DNA of 64,000 bases, from assembly GCA_041499635.1 (NCBI GenBank), contig JBGQKT010000002.1, positions 1 to 64,000 of the forward strand. The letters run 5' to 3'. Origin of the DNA: UBA4720 sp041499635 (lineage in GTDB: Bacteria > Gemmatimonadota > Gemmatimonadetes > Gemmatimonadales > Gemmatimonadaceae). The notes under the pieces were generated by a model. That model had not been told where the DNA came from. It made no database searches and worked only from the letters and a program-made list of their open reading frames with translations. Positions 49,985 through 59,059 of this stretch are shown here, piece by piece (the stretch's first letter is position 1; every line of letters begins with the position of its first letter). The position numbers and the translations under genes are program-made.

Positions 49985-52759
49985 TCACCTACGGACGAAC
50001 ATCTTCGAAACCTCTCTTAGCCAAAGAATTGCACTCGCGGCTAGCAGACAACGGAGCCAATCGCCTGCGCCCAGCCCGACCGTGCCAAACGCCTGCTGCA
50101 TCGCCGGCACGTACAGCACCACCAGCTGGAGACTCAGCGAGAGAGCAACGGCCGCCCAAACCCAATGATTCGAGAACAGCCGCGCGAAGGCGCTGCGTTG
50201 ATCCGAGCGAGAGTTGAATACGTTGAAGAGCTGCGACAGCGTCAGGGTGTGGAAAGCCATGGTCTGGGCGTAGCGGAGATCGCCGTGGCCGGCGACGAAC
50301 CCGCCCGGGAGCGAGGCGTCCAGTACCAGGAGCGTCACAGCAGCCATCACGACCCCCGTGAAGAGAATGCCTCGCCACATCTCGCCGGTTATGACTGGCT
50401 CGCCGTTGGGCCGAGGCGGCTGCCGCATCAGATCTTCCTCCCCCGGGTCAACTCCGAGCGCGAGCGCCGGCGCGCCATCCGTGACGAGATTGATCCAGAG
50501 AAGCTGTGTGGCGAGCAGCGGCAGAACAACGGTTCCGTGTTCCGATGGCAGACCGAGGCGGGTCGCAAACACGACACCGAAGAACATCGTCAGAACTTCT
50601 CCGATGTTGGACGAAAGCAGGTAGCGCAGGAAGCTTCGGATGTTGGCGAAGATTGCACGCCCCTCATCCACCGCCGCGACGATAGAGGCAAAGTTGTCGT
50701 CGGCGAGCACGATGTCGGCTGCTTCTCTCGACACGTCTGTCCCAGTGATCCCCATTGCCACACCGATGTCTGCGGCCTTGAGCGCCGGTGCGTCGTTGAC
50801 TCCATCGCCGGTCATCGCCACGATCGCACGATTAGCCTGCAGCGCCTTGACGATCCGGAGTTTGTGATTCGGGTTGACGCGCGCGTATACGGAGACGTCG
50901 GCAACAGTTCGTACGAGCGCCTCATCGCTCAGCTCGTCGATCTCGGCACCGGTGATCGTGCGGCCGTCCGCAGATATTCCAAGCTCCCGCGCGATCACCG
51001 ACGCGGTGCGCGGATGATCGCCCGTGATCATCAGCGGTCGAATACCCGCTCCTCTCGCGCGCGCCACAGCTTCGCTTGCCTCGGCCCGCGGCGGATCGAT
51101 CATGCCGATGAGGCCTGCGAACACAAGGTCCTGCTCCACCGACGCTTCGACGCCTCTTTCACTCGTGATCGGTACATCTTCGGACAGGCGCCGGATCGCA
51201 ACGCCGAGCGTGCGGAGCGCCTGGCCGGCCAACTCCTCATTGGTTTGCCTGATGGCGGCGCGCCTTTCCCCCGTGAGCTCCCTCGGATCTTCCCCGACAA
51301 GCTCGCGTGAGCACCGCGCGAGTAGCACGTCGGGTGCACCCTTTGAAAACACAACCTGTTTATCCTGGCGGGCCTTGTCGCGATGAAGCGTCGACATCAG
51401 CTTGCGCTCCGAGGAAAACGGCAATTCTGCGACACGGGGAAGTCGCGCATCGAGCTCTTCAGTACTCAGCCCGGCTTTGCGCGCGGCAACGAGCAACGCA
51501 CCCTCAGTCGGATCTCCCTCCACCATCCAGCGACCTGATTCCTCTCGAACGGTAGCGTTGTTCGCGCGGTCAGCGGCTGCGAGCGCTCGCTCGACTTCCG
51601 ATCGGAGCGCGCCGTCAATCGCACCGCCGCCCTCACGCCGGACCTCTCCTTCCGGGGCGTAGCCGGATCCGCCGAATGACACGCTACCGCTGGCAGTGAC
51701 AACGATGCGCACTGTCATCTCGTTTCGGGTGAGAGTTCCTGTCTTATCCGAAGCGATGACACTCGCTGAGCCCAGTGTCTCGACGGCCGACAGATGCCGC
51801 ACGATTGCGTTTCGGCGCGCCATGCGTTGTACACCGATTGAAAGGACCGCTGTGACGACAGCGGGCAATCCCTCAGGAACCGCCGCCACGGCGAGTGCAA
51901 CGCCGAGAATGAGAACATCGGCAATCGCGGAAAAGCCGTGCACTTTCTCGACGAAGATGATGGTCACGATCATGACCACCGCGATGGCGACTACGACCAG
52001 TCCGAGCAGTTTGCCGGTTCGGTCGAGCTCGCGCTGCAATGGAGTGAGGTCTGCCGGTGTTTCCCTCAGCAATCCGGCGATGCGTCCCATCTCGGTTTGC
52101 ATCCCGGTAGCGGTGACGATGGCAGTACCTCGCCCGTAAGTCGCGGCGGTGCCACTGAAGATCATGTTGTCGCGCTCGGCAAGCGGAGCGTCGGCAGTAA
52201 CCGGGGTGGATTCCTTTGAGACCGGCAAGCTCTCGCCCGTTAGCGCCGCCTCGGCTGTTTGGAGCGCGGTCAACTGTATCAGCCGCGCGTCGGCCGGAAT
52301 GGTGTCGCCTTGCTCGACCAATACGATGTCACCAGGTACGAGGTCGGCCGCAGAAACACTGCGCCGTTCGCCGCTGCGGATCACATGTGCTTCGCTCGCA
52401 GACATCGCGCGTAACGCGGTTACGGCGGCTTCGGCGCGCGACTCCTGCACAAAACCCATGGCGGCGTTGAGTAGTACGATCGCGAAGATCGCTATCGACT
52501 CGTACGGCAGCGTAGTATCGCGCTCGTAGAACCAGAGGACGGCCGATACTGCGGTGGCGACGAGGAGCAGTATGACGAGCACATCCTTGAACTGGGACAG
52601 AAAACGGTGCCAAGCAGGTACGGTCGCCTCCGCCGCCAACTCGTTGCGCCCGTATCTGGAGAGCCTCGCAGCCGCTTCCTCGCTTGTTAGTCCGCCATGC
52701 AGATCCGCGCCGAGTGCTTTCGCTACCTCATCGACCGTGAGACGGTACGCGTCGGGCAT
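49985..52759 (-). CDS. P2-type cation (Ca-type) ATPase
   Basis: A 924-residue P2A-like ATPase. It has the N-terminal cation-ATPase domain (YRLTVDEVAKALGADLHGG), A-domain motif ALTGESLPVSKES, helix 4 VAAVPEGLPAVVTAVLSIG, phosphorylation site SDKTGTLTRNEMTV, hinge MTGDGVNDAPALKAADIGVA and helix 6 LLWINLVTDGAPALALGVDP. The latter two membrane motifs carry the SERCA-like Ca-binding residues. It is similar in type to mycobacterial CtpF. The ATG at 52759 is 8 bp after the VIT1 stop; upstream in-frame ATGs fall inside that gene. Length is normal. Confidence 0.92.
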   Translation of the reverse strand: MPDAYRLTVDEVAKALGADLHGGLTSEEAAARLSRYGRNELAAEATVPAWHRFLSQFKDVLVILLLVATAVSAVLWFYERDTTLPYESIAIFAIVLLNAAMGFVQESRAEAAVTALRAMSASEAHVIRSGERRSVSAADLVPGDIVLVEQGDTIPADARLIQLTALQTAEAALTGESLPVSKESTPVTADAPLAERDNMIFSGTAATYGRGTAIVTATGMQTEMGRIAGLLRETPADLTPLQRELDRTGKLLGLVVVAIAVVMIVTIIFVEKVHGFSAIADVLILGVALAVAAVPEGLPAVVTAVLSIGVQRMARRNAIVRHLSAVETLGSASVIASDKTGTLTRNEMTVRIVVTASGSVSFGGSGYAPEGEVRREGGGAIDGALRSEVERALAAADRANNATVREESGRWMVEGDPTEGALLVAARKAGLSTEELDARLPRVAELPFSSERKLMSTLHRDKARQDKQVVFSKGAPDVLLARCSRELVGEDPRELTGERRAAIRQTNEELAGQALRTLGVAIRRLSEDVPITSERGVEASVEQDLVFAGLIGMIDPPRAEASEAVARARGAGIRPLMITGDHPRTASVIARELGISADGRTITGAEIDELSDEALVRTVADVSVYARVNPNHKLRIVKALQANRAIVAMTGDGVNDAPALKAADIGVAMGITGTDVSREAADIVLADDNFASIVAAVDEGRAIFANIRSFLRYLLSSNIGEVLTMFFGVVFATRLGLPSEHGTVVLPLLATQLLWINLVTDGAPALALGVDPGEEDLMRQPPRPNGEPVITGEMWRGILFTGVVMAAVTLLVLDASLPGGFVAGHGDLRYAQTMAFHTLTLSQLFNVFNSRSDQRSAFARLFSNHWVWAAVALSLSLQLVVLYVPAMQQAFGTVGLGAGDWLRCLLAASAILWLREVSKMFVRR

Positions 52760-52767
52760 ACCGAGGG

Positions 52768-53469
52768 TCACACGACAGTTCCGAAAATCTTTCCGACCAG
52801 AGCGGTAACCAACATCGCGAGCGCTCCCCAGAATGTCACTCTCAGAGCACCCCGCATGATGCTCGCGCCGCCCGCCCACGCCGCCAACATTCCGAGTGCG
52901 GCCAAGAAAATCAGAGACAGCCCGGATACTGCCGCGATGGCGCTCCCAATCGGAACCAGTGCGGTCGTGCCGAGTGGCAAGACGGCACCCACGGAAAAAG
53001 TGGCGGCCGACGCGAGTGCTGCCTGTATCGGACGTGCAGTCGTAATTCCCGATATGCCCAACTCGTCTCGCGCGTGCGCCGCAAGAGCGCCTCGACTAGT
53101 GAGCTGCTCCGCAACCTGCAGCGCGAGAGCCGCGTCGACGCCGCGATTGACGTAGATGTTCTGAAGCTCCTGTAGCTCGAGGTCGGGCATCGCAGCGAGC
53201 TCCCGCTCCTCGAGCTCCAGATCAGCTCTCTCGGTGTCCGCTTGTGAGCTGACCGAGACGTACTCCCCTGCCGCCATCGAAATGGCGCCGGACACAAGTC
53301 CGGCGACGCCCGCGATCAGGACGTTACTTCGACCCGTCCCCGCCGAGGCAACGCCTACGATCAGGCTCGCCGTAGAGACAATGCCATCGTTCGCGCCAAG
53401 CACGGCAGCTCTGAGCCACCCGATCCGGTGGCCGCGGTGCTTCTCCGGCGATGAGGTCCAGGCACTCAT
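52768..53469 (-). CDS. VIT1/CCC1-type metal transporter (second copy)
   Basis: A 233-residue five-helix protein starting MSAWTSSPEKHRGHRIGWLR and continuing AAVLGANDGIVSTASLIVGV and AGLVSGAISMAAGEYVSVSS, the classical DUF125/VIT1 signature, with the acidic TERADLELEERELAAMPDLE segment. It is a closer match to typical bacterial VIT proteins than the copy at 47239. Its ATG overlaps the acetate kinase stop (ATGA) and the Ca-type ATPase follows 8 bp after it, so four genes form one unit. Confidence 0.9.
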   Translation of the reverse strand: MSAWTSSPEKHRGHRIGWLRAAVLGANDGIVSTASLIVGVASAGTGRSNVLIAGVAGLVSGAISMAAGEYVSVSSQADTERADLELEERELAAMPDLELQELQNIYVNRGVDAALALQVAEQLTSRGALAAHARDELGISGITTARPIQAALASAATFSVGAVLPLGTTALVPIGSAIAAVSGLSLIFLAALGMLAAWAGGASIMRGALRVTFWGALAMLVTALVGKIFGTVV

Positions 53470-54707
53470 CTCGATAAGCTCGATAGTCTATAGTATGGAC
53501 CATCGACCAGCGTTTCCCGCACGCGCTTCGCAATCATGACATCCTCCCGTGTTTTGACAATGCGAACTACAGCGCTGCTCTGAGCAATTGAAATGATCGG
53601 TGCATTCGAGCGGTTGAGCGCCGGGTCGATCCGAACTCCGAGGAACTCGAGCTGTTCACAGATCTGCCAGCGCGCGTCCGGCGAGTGCTCTCCGATTCCG
53701 CCCGTGAACACTAGTGCGTCGATTCCGCCCAGCACCGCCGCGTACGCTCCAATGAATTTCCTCGCCTGATAGCAAAAGACCTCGATCGCATCTCCCGCCC
53801 TGGCGTCGGTTCGGCTCGCGGCCAGGAGATCGCGCACGTCGGAGCTGGTTTCGGAAATGCCGAGGAGACCGCCGCTTCGACTGGTGGCGTTATCCAAATC
53901 GCCGACCGAGAAGCCGCACGAGCGCAGAAGGTAGAGTATCACGCCGGGGTCCAGGTCACCGGAGCGTGTGCTCATCACGAGACCACCCGACGGAGTCATG
54001 CCCATGCTCGTATCGATCGAGATGCCGTCACGGAGAGCAGCGATGCTGGCACCGTTTCCGAGGTGAGCGACTATCGTGCGTGGCTGCAGTTCGCCGTGCT
54101 CACGCAATTCTTCCGTCACGTATTCATACGACAGGCCGTGAAATCCGTAGCGCACGACTCCCGAATCCGAGAGACGTTTCGGCAGACCAAAAAGACGCGC
54201 GACTCTCGGCATCTCGCTGTGGAATGCGGTGTCGAAGCACGCCACCTGAACTATCGATGACGCAAATCGCGAGACTTCGTCGATTGCGCGTAGCTCGGCC
54301 GGGAGATGATCGGGCGCGAGCGGGATGACGTCTTCGAGTAAAGCGCGGACATTCGAATCGATGATCACCGGATTACGCAACTTCGAACCGCCGTGAACGA
54401 GTCGGTGACCTACGGCTTGAATCTTGGCAAAGTGTGAGTCGCCCTCCAGATAATGAAGGAGCTCAGCCGTCGCGGAATCGCGAGTGACGACCAGCTGCCG
54501 AGATTCACTCTGGCCGGTGGAATCGGTGATCCGCAATTGTCCGGTCGTTGGGCCGGAATGCTCCAGCACGCCATGCAACAGCGCATCATCGCCCTCGACA
54601 AACGGAAAGAGACCAAACTTCAGCGTTGACGAGCCGACGTTCAGAGCAAGGATCCAACGCTCTTCCGCGGCGGTCACCGGCCGTCGCGCGCTGCGCTCCA
54701 TCGCCAA
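53466..54707 (-). CDS. ackA: Acetate kinase
   Basis: A 413-residue ASKHA-fold acetate kinase. Motifs: LNVGSSTLKFGLFPF (ADENOSINE/phosphate-1 site), GHRLVHGGSKL (substrate Arg/His region), VACFDTAFHSEMPR, AHLGNGASIAALRDG and LVFTGGIGEHSPDARWQI. Acetyl phosphate plus ADP gives acetate plus ATP, completing the phosphoketolase bypass. The reading frame overlaps the phosphoketolase 3' end by 34 bp; an internal ATG at 54701 is an alternative start. Confidence 0.95.
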   Translation of the reverse strand: MAMERSARRPVTAAEERWILALNVGSSTLKFGLFPFVEGDDALLHGVLEHSGPTTGQLRITDSTGQSESRQLVVTRDSATAELLHYLEGDSHFAKIQAVGHRLVHGGSKLRNPVIIDSNVRALLEDVIPLAPDHLPAELRAIDEVSRFASSIVQVACFDTAFHSEMPRVARLFGLPKRLSDSGVVRYGFHGLSYEYVTEELREHGELQPRTIVAHLGNGASIAALRDGISIDTSMGMTPSGGLVMSTRSGDLDPGVILYLLRSCGFSVGDLDNATSRSGGLLGISETSSDVRDLLAASRTDARAGDAIEVFCYQARKFIGAYAAVLGGIDALVFTGGIGEHSPDARWQICEQLEFLGVRIDPALNRSNAPIISIAQSSAVVRIVKTREDVMIAKRVRETLVDGPYYRLSSLSR

Positions 54708-57049
54708 TTGAGGATTTCCGGCATGTCCTGGCCATGCTCGCGGATGTACGCGGAATGCTGCGCGAGCTTGCCGCGGATCAACTCCAGGGCATCACTCGCC
54801 GTCGCCTCGAAGCCGGAGCGCTTTATTGCGTCCTCGGCGAGATGGAAACGATCCATGTCGTTCAGAACCGTCATGTCGAAAGGTGTGGTGGTCGTCCCCT
54901 CCTCCTTGTAGCCGCGCATGTGGAGGTTCCCGTGATTGTGCCTGCGATAGGTCAGACGATGGATGAGCCACGGATAACCATGGAACGCAAAGACAATCGG
55001 TTTGTTTCTCGTGAAGAGAGCGTCGAACTCCGCATCGGAGAGTCCATGTGAGTGCTCGCTCTGAGGCTGAAGCGTCATCAGGTCAATTACGTTGACGACT
55101 CGGATTCTGAGGTTTGGAACGGTTGTCCGCAGGAGATCCACAGCTGCCAGAGTCTCCAACGTCGGAACGTCGCCCGCACACGCCATCACTACATCGGGCT
55201 CACCACCATCGTCGTTACTTGCCCACCGCCAAATACCTATTCCCGCCTCACAGTGCAAGATCGCCGAGTCGATATCGAGCCATTGAGGCTCGGGCTGCTT
55301 GCCCGCGACTATGACGTTCACATAATTCCGGCTGCGCAGGCAATGATCGGTGACCGACAGCAGCGTGTTAGCGTCGGGCGGCAGATAAACGCGAATGACA
55401 TCCGCCTTCTTGTTGACCACGTGGTCGATGAATCCTGGATCCTGGTGACTGAAACCGTTGTGATCCTGTCGCCACACGTGCGATGTGAGGAGATAGTTGA
55501 GCGACGCTATGGGTTTGCGCCACGGAATGCCGCGCGTGACCTTGAGCCACTTCGCGTGCTGGTTGAACATCGAGTCGACGATGTGGATGAACGCTTCGTA
55601 GCAGGAGAAGAAGCCATGGCGACCAGTCAACAGGTAGCCTTCGAGCCAGCCCTGACAGGCGTGCTCGCTGAGCATCTCCAGCACGCGTCCGTCTGGCGAA
55701 ACGTGATCGTCATCGGGAATTATCCTGGCTACCGACTCGCGGGTTGTGACTTCAAAGACCGCGTCGAGCCTGTTGGACGTTGTTTCGTCGGGGCCAACCA
55801 TCCGGAAGTTTCGGGCGTCAGCGTTGAGAGTCATCACATCGCGCAGAAACCTTCCCATGATGCGGGTCGCTTCGCCCTCGGTTTCACCTGGGACACGAAC
55901 GTCGACAGCGTAGTCGCGGAAATCGGGGAGTATGAGATCCTCGAGCAGCAAACCGCCGTTCGCGTGCGGGTTTGCTCCCATTCGCCTCGGCCCAGTGGGC
56001 GCCATCTCGGCCAGTTCGGGAATCAATCGGCCGTTTTCATCAAATAGCTCTTCGGGCTTGTAGCTCCGCATCCAATCCTCGAGCATTTGAAGATGCTTCG
56101 GATTTGATGCGAGACCGGCGAGCGGAACCTGATGTGCGCGAAATGTCCCTTCCACTTTTTTTCCGTCGACAATGGCAGGACCCGTCCAACCCTTTGGAGT
56201 GTTGAGCACGATCATCGGCCATGTGGGCCGCTTTGTGAATCCGTTCTGCCGCGCGTCGTCCTGGATGTTCCGAATCTCAACAACGATCTCGTCCAGCGCG
56301 GCGGCCATCAGCTGGTGGACAATTGCAGAATCATCGCCCTCGACGAAGCGAGGACTGTAGCCGCAACCGCACAGAAAGTCGGTCAGCTCGGTTTTCGGGA
56401 TTCGCGCGAGCACCGTGGGGCCGGCAATTTTGTATCCGTTCAGATGCAGAATCGGCAGAACTGCGCCGTCGTGCACCGGATTGAGAAACTTGTTCGAATG
56501 CCAGCTCGTGGCGAGCGCGCCTGTTTCTGCTTCGCCGTCACCAATCACGCAGCAGACCAGGAGATCCGGATTGTCAAACGCAGCTCCATAGGCGTGGAGA
56601 AGCGAGTATCCCAGCTCTCCCCCCTCATTGATCGATCCTGGCGTTTCGGGCGACGCATGGCTCGGGATACCGCCGGGAAATGAAAACTGTTTGAAGAGTT
56701 TTCTGAGGCCTTCCGCGTCTCGCGAGACATCGGGATAAATCTCGCTGTAGGTGCCCTCGAGATACGTGTTCGCCACCACTCCCGGACCACCGTGACCCGG
56801 ACCCGCGATAAAAATGACGTCGAGGTCATCGCGCTTTATCACCCTGTTCATATGCGCGTAAACGAAGTTGAGCCCTGGAGTAGTTCCCCAATGACCAAGC
56901 AGTCGTGGCTTGACGTGGTCGAGAGTGAGAGGCTCCCGGAGAAGAGGATTCTCGAGCAGGTATATCTGTCCGACGGACAGATAGTTCGCGGCGCACCAGT
57001 ACGCGTTGATTCGCCTCAATTCATCAGGCGACAGAATGTCGATTGACAT
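54674..57049 (-). CDS. xfp: Xylulose-5-phosphate/fructose-6-phosphate phosphoketolase
   Basis: A 791-residue thiamine-diphosphate enzyme of standard length. Signatures: VYAHMNRVIKRDDLDVIFIA, GPGHGGPGVVANTYLEGTYS, CVIGDGEAETGALATSWHSN (TPP/Mg site) and FHGYPWLIHRLTYRRHNHGN, all diagnostic of phosphoketolase. It splits xylulose-5-P or fructose-6-P into acetyl phosphate and a shorter sugar phosphate. It is the first gene of xfp-ackA-VIT-Ca ATPase. The 128-bp gap upstream must hold its promoter. Confidence 0.95.
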   Translation of the reverse strand: MSIDILSPDELRRINAYWCAANYLSVGQIYLLENPLLREPLTLDHVKPRLLGHWGTTPGLNFVYAHMNRVIKRDDLDVIFIAGPGHGGPGVVANTYLEGTYSEIYPDVSRDAEGLRKLFKQFSFPGGIPSHASPETPGSINEGGELGYSLLHAYGAAFDNPDLLVCCVIGDGEAETGALATSWHSNKFLNPVHDGAVLPILHLNGYKIAGPTVLARIPKTELTDFLCGCGYSPRFVEGDDSAIVHQLMAAALDEIVVEIRNIQDDARQNGFTKRPTWPMIVLNTPKGWTGPAIVDGKKVEGTFRAHQVPLAGLASNPKHLQMLEDWMRSYKPEELFDENGRLIPELAEMAPTGPRRMGANPHANGGLLLEDLILPDFRDYAVDVRVPGETEGEATRIMGRFLRDVMTLNADARNFRMVGPDETTSNRLDAVFEVTTRESVARIIPDDDHVSPDGRVLEMLSEHACQGWLEGYLLTGRHGFFSCYEAFIHIVDSMFNQHAKWLKVTRGIPWRKPIASLNYLLTSHVWRQDHNGFSHQDPGFIDHVVNKKADVIRVYLPPDANTLLSVTDHCLRSRNYVNVIVAGKQPEPQWLDIDSAILHCEAGIGIWRWASNDDGGEPDVVMACAGDVPTLETLAAVDLLRTTVPNLRIRVVNVIDLMTLQPQSEHSHGLSDAEFDALFTRNKPIVFAFHGYPWLIHRLTYRRHNHGNLHMRGYKEEGTTTTPFDMTVLNDMDRFHLAEDAIKRSGFEATASDALELIRGKLAQHSAYIREHGQDMPEILNWRWSAARDGR

Positions 57050-57177
57050 CAGTTGGAACCAGTCTTGAACGTGATCCGGACCGGCATAATACTCAAACGG
57101 CTGAACAGCTTTCGCTCAGCCCGGATTGGCCACCAATCATAGGAGAGATCTCGAGAGATGGACCGGAGCCGAGTGAG

Positions 57178-57840
57178 CTACTTGCTCAACAACCCCAGCT
57201 TGAGCGCGAAGTCGACGTAGTCAGATCGATGCGTCAGCCCCAGCTTCTCGTTGATACGCTGCTTGTATGTATCAACCGTCTTCGGGCTGATAAATAGTTT
57301 CTCGCCGATCTCCGGCGCGCTGAAGCCGCCGGCAACGTAGCGAAGCACGTCGCGCTCCCGCTCGGTGAGCTTCTCGTATTTCTCTCTCTCGTCCGCGTGC
57401 TCCGACTTGCGCTGGATTCCTTTCGCGAGTGCGCGCGTCGCCGACGGCTGCATGTAAACATCGCCGTGCGCAACCGAGCGTACAGCATCGACGAGCTCGC
57501 GATCCGCGGCGCTCTTTACGAGATATCCGCTCGCGCCTGCTTCGAGAACCTTTACGAGATAGGCATCCTCGGCGTGCATCGTGAGAATCAGGATCTTTGT
57601 CCGCGTCTCTTTGGCGACCAGGTCCTTGGTGGCGGTGATGCCATCCATCTCGCCCATCGAGAGATCCATTACGACGACGTCAGGATTCAGGCGCTCGACC
57701 ATCGCGACACCGTCGCGTCCGTTCGACGCCTCTCCAATCACCTGAATGTCTTTCGCACTGCTCAGTACCGCTTTCACTCCCGCTCGGACGACTGCATGAT
57801 CGTCCACCAGCACGACTTTGATTAAATCAGTAGTCATCAA
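57178..57840 (-). CDS. NarL/LuxR-family response regulator
   Basis: A 220-residue two-domain regulator. The receiver has acidic pocket VDDH (about 11-14), phospho-Asp in VVVMDLSMGEMDG (about residue 57), switch Thr in LILTMHAED and Lys in GYLVKSAADR. The C-terminal LuxR helix-turn-helix is LTERERDVLRYVAGGFSAPE followed by SPKTVDTYKQRINEKLGL. It overlaps the kinase gene by four bases. It is the natural candidate to control neighbouring stress genes, in analogy with DosR/DevR, also a NarL-type regulator. Confidence 0.93.
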   Translation of the reverse strand: MMTTDLIKVVLVDDHAVVRAGVKAVLSSAKDIQVIGEASNGRDGVAMVERLNPDVVVMDLSMGEMDGITATKDLVAKETRTKILILTMHAEDAYLVKVLEAGASGYLVKSAADRELVDAVRSVAHGDVYMQPSATRALAKGIQRKSEHADEREKYEKLTERERDVLRYVAGGFSAPEIGEKLFISPKTVDTYKQRINEKLGLTHRSDYVDFALKLGLLSK

Positions 57841-58895
57841 TCCTCATCATTGGTTCGCAGCTCGGCCGTCACTTTCGTTCCTCCATTCTGCTCGCTGGCA
57901 ATGCTCAGAAGACCTCCGGTCAAAGCCACCCTGTCGCGAATCGAGGAAAGTCCATTGACTGAATTATCCGCTTTCACCCCCCGCCTGTCCAATGGGTGGG
58001 CATCTTCAGTCACCTCCAGCCGAATTGCTCCATCGCTCGAGTGAAGCAATATCTCGGCAAAGCCGGTACCAGCTCGCATCTCCGCATTCTTCAACGCTTC
58101 CTGCGCGACGCGGAACAATGTCGCGGCGACCGTCGCCGGAACCGGAGTCTCTCCGATATCCGCCGTAACCTTCACGTCGAGAATTCCTCTTGCCCGTGTT
58201 TGCGCGGCGAGGGACTCGAGAGCAGTCACAAGCCCAAGATCATCGGCAATCCTTGGATGAAGCGACTGGGAAATATTGCGCACCTCGTCCATGGCTCTGC
58301 CAATCATCGCTCTTGCAGTCTCGAGTCGGTTTCGCATCTGATCATCGACAGCGTCACTCCCGGCTGCGCTCAGCTGGAACCGCACGGCCGCGAGGGTTTG
58401 CGCAATGGACTCGTGAAGATCGCGAGCAAGCTTGGCCCGCTCCGTATCCTGCGCCGACACCACTTCCGTTCCCAGCTTCTGAATTCTGCGTCGCTCTGCA
58501 GCCAATGAATCGAGCAGCGCATTTATCGTCTCGGTCAGATTCGCAAGCTGAGGATCTGCGACGGGCGACTGTCCGGCGCGGATCGTGAATTCTCCTCTCG
58601 ATACACGACGCGCTACTCGCTCGAGCTCGGCGATTGGACTGAGTGCGAGACTCACGAGAATCAGATTCACGACAGTAGCAATCGCGACCGCCGCCAGCAT
58701 CACCAGCAGTTGGCCCTGGTCTTCACCCCACCAGCCGTTTCCCACGAGCACGAGTGCCACGGCGACAATGAGCCCATTTGCTCCCATCACTTTGAGAACG
58801 AGTGGAATGCGCAGAATTCCCTGGAGGACGGCTGTCACCGCCTTCCGAGGAAGCTGCGATCCCCTGACGAAGTCAGGCATTGTCACCGACGCCAT
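57837..58895 (-). CDS. NarX-type histidine kinase (HisKA_3) with atypical G1 box
   Basis: A 352-residue membrane kinase. Two helices (residues about 33-52 and 63-85) are separated by a short periplasmic loop, followed by HAMP (LALSPIAELERVARRVSRGE) and HisKA_3 with the phospho-acceptor in ERAKLARDLHESIAQTL. The ATPase domain keeps N-box LFRVAQEALKNAEMRAG and G2 NGLSSIRDRVALTGG, but G1 reads VTEDAHPLDRRG where DxGxG is expected. The loop is too short for a sensor domain. It is coupled by ATGA to the regulator at 57178. Confidence 0.88.
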   Translation of the reverse strand: MASVTMPDFVRGSQLPRKAVTAVLQGILRIPLVLKVMGANGLIVAVALVLVGNGWWGEDQGQLLVMLAAVAIATVVNLILVSLALSPIAELERVARRVSRGEFTIRAGQSPVADPQLANLTETINALLDSLAAERRRIQKLGTEVVSAQDTERAKLARDLHESIAQTLAAVRFQLSAAGSDAVDDQMRNRLETARAMIGRAMDEVRNISQSLHPRIADDLGLVTALESLAAQTRARGILDVKVTADIGETPVPATVAATLFRVAQEALKNAEMRAGTGFAEILLHSSDGAIRLEVTEDAHPLDRRGVKADNSVNGLSSIRDRVALTGGLLSIASEQNGGTKVTAELRTNDED

Positions 58896-59059
58896 GGGTG
58901 CCTCGTGGCCTCAAGCCGGAGCTGCAGCCATTCGACATCTGCGCGATCGACTAACGTACATGTCCAGAGGGCAACTGAGGTACGCGATCGCATGCCGACG
59001 CAGATCTCGGCGAAGGGCGCGACGACGGAAGAAATCAAAAATGAAAGAAATCATGGTAG

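Noticed and set aside
50165..51310. 381-codon plus-strand frame opposite the Ca-type ATPase
   Set aside because: Antisense to the ATPase P-domain with diagnostic motifs; composition is Arg/His-rich without domain features.
55052..56047. 331-codon plus-strand frame opposite phosphoketolase
   Set aside because: Antisense to phosphoketolase motifs; long antisense frames are expected at this base composition.
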